Position numbers and translations under genes: made by a program | From: VMEP01 sp964414265 | GTDB lineage: Bacteria; Patescibacteriota; Minisyncoccia; Phycocordibacterales; VMEP01 | Assembly: GCA_964414265.1 (NCBI GenBank) | Contig: CAYPVT010000009.1 | Coordinates: 1 to 23,694 of the forward strand | Length of the DNA stretch: 23,694 bases | Direction: 5' to 3' | Part shown: one piece after another, positions 20,769-23,694 of the stretch | Numbering within the stretch: position 1 is the first letter of the stretch | Layout: every line of letters begins with the position of its first letter | The notes under the pieces: generated by a model | What the model saw: the letters and a program-made list of their open reading frames with translations, nothing else | The model's database searches: none | Told to the model about the DNA's origin: nothing

Positions 20769-21359
20769 ATGCTATATACAATCGTTGGACTCGGAAACCC
20801 TGGAGAAGAATATGAATTGACACGACACAATACTGGACGCATTGTTCTTTCGGCTCTTCATAAAAAAGAAAATTTATCTCCTTTTAAATTAGACAAAAAG
20901 CTGAAAGCTTTGGTTTCGGAAGGGAAGATTGGTAAGGATAAAATTGACGTTATCTTTCCAGAGACTTTCATGAATAAATCCGGGGCAAGTGTCGCCTCTT
21001 TAATAAAAAATAAAAAACAAGCGGAGAGATTAATTGTTGTGCACGATGATTTGGATTTACCATTGGGAACAATGAAAATTTCATTTAATCGTGGCTCGGG
21101 GGGGCATAAAGGAATTGAATCAATAATCAAGGCGATTAAAACAGAAGCATTTGTTCGTGTGCGAATTGGGGTCTCACCGAAGACCTCAAAAGGTAAAGCC
21201 AAAAAACCAAAAGGTGAGGAAAAAATTGTAAATTTTATTATTGGTAAATTCTCTAAATTAGAACAAGAGACACTAAAGAAGGTTAGTAAGCAGGTTGCCG
21301 AGGTTATTGCCACTCTTGTTAAAGACGGTCGTGAAAGGGCGATGGGGGAATTTAACTAG
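20769..21359 (+). CDS. pth: Peptidyl-tRNA hydrolase
   Basis: Releases peptides from prematurely dropped peptidyl-tRNA. I choose the ATG at 20769 because the protein then begins M-L-Y-T-I-V-G-L-G-N10-P-G, matching the family start; the frame extends upstream without homology. The catalytic H20 in R-H-N-T-G, N69 in F-M-N-K-S-G, and D93 in V-H-D-D-L-D-L-P-L-G are all at family positions. G-S-G-G-H-K-G-I has K where many have N. The length of 196 is normal. No SD. It is followed after 71 bases by the orphan gene at 21431, with no terminator seen between them. Confidence 0.95.
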   Translation: MLYTIVGLGNPGEEYELTRHNTGRIVLSALHKKENLSPFKLDKKLKALVSEGKIGKDKIDVIFPETFMNKSGASVASLIKNKKQAERLIVVHDDLDLPLGTMKISFNRGSGGHKGIESIIKAIKTEAFVRVRIGVSPKTSKGKAKKPKGEEKIVNFIIGKFSKLEQETLKKVSKQVAEVIATLVKDGRERAMGEFN

Positions 21360-21430
21360 CTTAAGTTTGTTGTGATAAGGGTGGTTGTGTGTTAGTTTTT
21401 GTTTAGAATTTTTGTAAAGGAGGAAACAAG

Positions 21431-21763
21431 ATGGCGCGTAAACGTAAGTTGGTACACAAGGGTGTTTGGTTTGACAGGACGAAGGCGGAAGGCGGGACGG
21501 GTCCGCGCGAAAAGGCTTTTGCCGATACATGGCAGAAGGAGAACATCCCTCGGCGACATTTTCTGTTTTCGTCTTCTTGCTCGAGACTCGAAATGCTCAT
21601 GCGGGACGAAAGCCGACTGATTCCTGTTTCGGAAGAATCAGCTACGGCTGTTGCGACGATTGTTCAATGGCTCGGCTCAAATTGTGGTTGGGTTTTCCTT
21701 GAAGCGTCACTGCATAACGCCGGGTATCGCATTGTCCCTTTAAACGGCGAGACGAAGAAATGA
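21431..21763 (+). CDS. Hypothetical protein, GC-rich orphan with strong SD (110 aa)
   Basis: No family recognised. The ATG at 21431 is preceded by AAAGGAGG (21416-21423) with a 7-base spacer, the best SD in the window. The 110-residue product is basic at the N-terminus (M-A-R-K-R-K), then has G-T-G-P-R-E-K-A-F-A-D-T-W. The C-terminal half has alternating hydrophobics, A-T-I-V-Q-W-L-G-S-N-C-G-W-V-F-L-E-A, which could be one helix and two strands. There is no signal peptide. GC is high (37 of 60 at 21481-21540). It has its own terminator, shared with the convergent rpsA. It may read through from pth, as no good promoter is seen in the gap. Confidence 0.75.
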   Translation: MARKRKLVHKGVWFDRTKAEGGTGPREKAFADTWQKENIPRRHFLFSSSCSRLEMLMRDESRLIPVSEESATAVATIVQWLGSNCGWVFLEASLHNAGYRIVPLNGETKK

Positions 21764-21771
21764 CGAGCAAC

Positions 21772-21799
21772 AAAAATCGCCCCAACGGGGCGATTTTTT
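21772..21799. terminator. Bidirectional terminator between orphan gene and rpsA
   Basis: ATCGCCCC-AAC-GGGGCGAT (21776-21794), with an A run before it and a T run after it, eight bases after the TGA on plus and seven bases beyond the rpsA stop on minus. Confidence 0.92.
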
Positions 21800-21805
21800 C
21801 ATTTA

Positions 21806-22948
21806 CTATTTCTTGCTTTCGTCGAGATAGGTTAGGGTCATTCTTTGTTCTTTTGGTTCAAAGAAAGTGATTTGGAAGTTATAAGTTTTTCCAAGCTCTA
21901 GCGCTTCACGAATTTTTTCTTCAGAACCAAATTCGGAAACATGAGCCAAACCGGCAACTCCTTCTTCAATAGAAACAAGCGCACCGTGTTTGTTGAACTT
22001 AATAACAACACCGTTCACAATATCTCCTTTCTTGTATCTCTTCTCAATACCTTTCCATGGGTTCTCCTTGAGAGCCTTAATAGATAGGGAAATCTTACTA
22101 TCTTTAATTTCAATTATTTTAACTTTTATTTTATCTCCAACGCGGAACATTGAACGTGGATCTTCCACAAGACCCCAATCAATCTCCGAGATATGAACAA
22201 GTCCTTCAAGTCCTTCTTCAATCTTAATGAAGATACCGAAGTCAACAATACCGGTGACTTCTCCCAGTAGTTCATCGCCAACTTCAAATTTAGAAAGGAC
22301 CGCGTCTCGTTCTTTGTGATCCTCACCTTTTTCAGAAAAGATAAGTTTTCCTTCTTTTGGACTTGCTGAGATTATGTAAACAGCAAGTTTTGTTCCAACA
22401 AGCTTTTTCAATTCGCGTAAGATTTTATCTTTGTCGCCATCTTCAACGCGTGGATAGTGTTCTGGCTTCAATTGTGAAGCAGGGAGGAAACCAACGATTC
22501 CTTGCCATTCAATAATGAGACCACCTTTGTTTGCTTCTTTAATAGGAAGCTCAAGAGTTGTCTTTGCCTTGATTGCCGCTTCGGCGTCGCTCCAAATGAG
22601 AGCTTGTCGCGCTTCCTTAAGAGAAAGCTCTATGTAACCATCTTCATTTTCCGTTGAAACAACTTTCGCCTTAACAGAATCACCGATGTTTATTTTCTTG
22701 ATAATTTCTCGGGCGTTTATAAATTCACGACCAAAAATGATACCTGTTCCAAAAGGTTTCAAGTTAACAAATACAGCTGCGCGTTCAATTCCAATAACTG
22801 GACCTTCAACTAAGTCTTCTTCCTTTAGCATTGCGCCACTGTGGTCAATTACCATCTTAAGCGCATTCGCTTTCTTTAAGGCTTCCTCGTACTCTGCGAG
22901 TTCTGAAAACTCGGCTAAATCAAACTTCTCTTTCTTTTTTGCTGACAT
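21806..22948 (-). CDS. rpsA: Small ribosomal subunit protein bS1, four-domain form
   Basis: A 30S-associated RNA-binding protein that helps mRNA loading, which matters most for messages without an SD, the majority here. The 380 residues form four S1 (OB-fold) domains, at about 45-115, 125-205, 220-295 and 310-375. The third is the most typical, with G-I-V-D-F-G-I-F-I-K-I-E-E-G-L-E-G-L-V-H-I-S-E-I; the fourth shows F-N-K-H-G-A-L-V-S-I-E-E-G-V-A-G-L-A-H-V-S-E. E. coli S1 has six domains. The ATG at 22948 has no SD but sits directly behind a leader with terminator and anti-terminator shapes, so its transcription is probably attenuated. Confidence 0.95.
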   Translation of the reverse strand: MSAKKKEKFDLAEFSELAEYEEALKKANALKMVIDHSGAMLKEEDLVEGPVIGIERAAVFVNLKPFGTGIIFGREFINAREIIKKINIGDSVKAKVVSTENEDGYIELSLKEARQALIWSDAEAAIKAKTTLELPIKEANKGGLIIEWQGIVGFLPASQLKPEHYPRVEDGDKDKILRELKKLVGTKLAVYIISASPKEGKLIFSEKGEDHKERDAVLSKFEVGDELLGEVTGIVDFGIFIKIEEGLEGLVHISEIDWGLVEDPRSMFRVGDKIKVKIIEIKDSKISLSIKALKENPWKGIEKRYKKGDIVNGVVIKFNKHGALVSIEEGVAGLAHVSEFGSEEKIREALELGKTYNFQITFFEPKEQRMTLTYLDESKK

Positions 22949-22959
22949 AATAATTAATT

Positions 22960-23058
22960 AAAAAAATCCGCCACCTTTATGGGTGAAGCAGATTATTTCC
23001 CAGATTCGCTTGTGTACTACTTAAACTGGAGCCAAGCGAGGTTAACTGGGAAATCCGC
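22960..23058 (-). promoter_or_regulatory. Structured rpsA leader: candidate attenuator with alternative stems
   Basis: On the minus strand, ATCTGC (22993-22988) can pair with two copies of GCGGAT. With the downstream copy (22971-22966) it forms a terminator, ATCTGC-tt-CACC / GGTGGCGGAT with loop CATAAA, followed by a run of T (22966-22960). With the upstream copy (23058-23053) it forms the base of a second stem that continues as TCCCAG / CTGGGA and encloses CGCTTG / CAAGCG (23038-23033 with 23012-23007). Both alternatives need a G-U pair that exists only on the minus-strand RNA, which fits the rpsA direction. An alternative register, ATTTCCCAG / CTGGGAAAT, leaves the terminator free. Confidence 0.7.
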
Positions 23059-23071
23059 TGTTAATGACAAG

Positions 23072-23100
23072 AAGGTAACATAAAGGAGGGAAAAGTTCAA
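23072..23100 (-). promoter_or_regulatory. Putative rpsA promoter
   Basis: A minus-strand -35 TTGAAC (23100-23095), a 17-base spacer and a -10 TACCTT (23077-23072) preceded by TGT. It would start the transcript near 23065, just before the first stem of the leader. The -10 is poor. Confidence 0.4.
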
Positions 23101-23174
23101 CCTTTCTTTTAATGTTTTCATTTTAAAAAGGAAAAGCTTTAGTTTTTTTGAAGAAAAACAAAGTCTTAAAATAC

Positions 23175-23206
23175 AAAAAATTACCCCGCCGGTGTCTTGG
23201 CGGGGG
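23175..23206 (-). terminator. Intrinsic terminator of the 54-residue orphan gene
   Basis: On the minus strand, CCCCGCC (23205-23199), an 8-base loop and GGCGGGG (23190-23184) are followed by TAATTTTTT. It is 35 bases beyond the stop of the gene at 23241. Confidence 0.88.
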
Positions 23207-23240
23207 GTTTGGTTGGTTTGCCCTTAAGGCTTGATGCCTG

Positions 23241-23405
23241 TCAGGACTTCTTCGTCTCGCCGGTCAGGCTCTTGTTTTCGGACGAGGCCGAACCAGCGTT
23301 CCCGTCATGCTTGGCGAGGCCGATGTCCTTGCCGCCAGCGTAGATCTTCTTGGCGGAAGTTGTCGAAGTCGCCGCAGGGGGACCACAGAGGTGCATGCGT
23401 TTCAT
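23241..23405 (-). CDS. Very small GC-rich orphan protein with strong SD (54 aa)
   Basis: No family recognised. The frame runs from ATG at 23405 to TGA at 23241 and is preceded by AGAAGGAG with a 6-base spacer. The product M-K-R-M-H-L-C-G-P-P ... T-G-E-T-K-K-S is rich in S, T, K, G and A, probably unfolded, with one cysteine. The coding stretch is the most GC-rich in the window (41 of 60 bases at 23281-23340) and ends before a strong terminator, which supports a real transcript. A 70-residue frame on the opposite strand has no SD and is a shadow. It could instead be a structured RNA with a chance frame, but the SD spacing argues for translation. Confidence 0.65.
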   Translation of the reverse strand: MKRMHLCGPPAATSTTSAKKIYAGGKDIGLAKHDGNAGSASSENKSLTGETKKS

Positions 23406-23694
23406 GGTGTTCTCCTTCTGTATGTTGGAAAAAACTACGATGAGTCGAGGAAACTTCTCCCGACGTTTAAATAATTACACGAAGGGAAAGAAAAAACAAA
23501 TTTATTTTTTTAACAAGTATTTTTTTGTTTTTATTTTTGAAAACGCGCATATCCGCCTGCTGGCGGATTGCTATACTCGCGTCGTCAGGCTCCGTAATGT
23601 TTTTAAAAATAAAAACTTGGAGTGAAGAAGTGAAGAGAAGACGGAAAAGTCCTTATTTTTAAGAAAAAACAACAAAAAGAAAATAAAAATTATA
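23406..23694. other. AT-rich non-coding end of the window
   Basis: No gene can be supported here. The minus-strand leader of the 54-residue gene begins in this stretch. A plus-strand extended -10 (TGC-TATACT, 23569-23577) lies 19 bases before a 21-codon frame (23597-23662) with no SD, which I do not call. Confidence 0.4.
23551..23568. repeat. REP-like palindrome with TGCT loop
   Basis: ATCCGCC-TGCT-GGCGGAT, a 7-bp perfect inverted repeat. It shares its core GCC-TGCT-GGC with the palindrome at 6176-6195. Confidence 0.5.

Noticed and set aside
23231..23443. 70-codon arginine-rich frame on the plus strand
   Set aside because: Antisense of the 54-residue gene, which has the SD and the terminator in the right orientation.
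23597..23662. 21-codon frame behind an extended -10 (TGC-TATACT)
   Set aside because: Too short, no SD, and no further support; the -10 could be chance in AT-rich DNA.
1..23694. CRISPR arrays, insertion sequences, phage genes
   Set aside because: No spaced direct repeats of CRISPR type, no transposase, integrase or phage structural genes are seen in any frame.

Overview
The window reads as chromosomal core sequence from a small-genome bacterium, most likely a Candidate Phyla Radiation (Patescibacteria, Parcubacteria-like) organism. The reasons are AT-rich DNA, the standard code with TGA used as stop, a ValRS of only 730 residues that stops after the anticodon-binding domain, a four-domain ribosomal protein S1, an FtsZ ending in a D-W-x-x-P-A-F-L-R-R tail, compact operons with 4-base overlaps, and core genes that mostly lack a Shine-Dalgarno (SD) sequence. 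The lineage is inferred from gene content and not from a marker tree.

Layout. 1-113: tRNA-Phe and a bidirectional terminator. 121-3501 (minus): valS, a PrsW-like membrane protease and an Hsp20 chaperone. 3557-4124 (plus): an orphan small gene with its own promoter and terminator. 4065-6055 (minus): alkD-like and tsaD. 6208-6444 (minus): a tRNA-Val(GAC) gene interrupted by a 119-base segment that carries a second, complete tRNA-Val(GAC). 6576-7815 (minus): tRNA-Glu and an acyltransferase. 7843-8562 (plus): tRNA-Ser, a 50-residue membrane protein and a deoxyribosyltransferase-like protein, fired from a promoter back-to-back with that of tRNA-Glu. 8679-10728 (plus): an ABC exporter half and an MGMT/ATL-type protein. 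10819-11136 (plus): an orphan basic CxCGNCxxC protein. 11263-13077 (minus): a second ABC exporter half.

13175-19323 (minus) is a long core cluster, in transcription order lepB, hisS, rpsU, ybeY, ftsA, ftsZ, trxB-like. It joins secretion, translation, rRNA maturation, cell division and redox functions. 19447-20725 (minus) holds a small putative secreted protein and a 286-residue protein of unknown function. 20769-21763 (plus) is pth followed by another orphan SD-led gene. 21806-23100 (minus) is rpsA with a structured leader. 23241-23405 (minus) is a 54-residue orphan gene with its own terminator.

Three patterns stand out. First, the rpsA leader looks like a transcription-attenuation switch, in which one six-base segment can pair with either of two GCGGAT copies. 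Second, the tRNA-Val inside a tRNA-Val is flanked by exact 9-base inverted repeats, and removing the insert restores a perfect 73-nt tRNA. Third, five short genes of unknown function have good SD sites, four of them with clearly higher GC, and most have their own terminator, in a background where core genes lack SD sites. All of this is read by eye; no homology search or folding was run.
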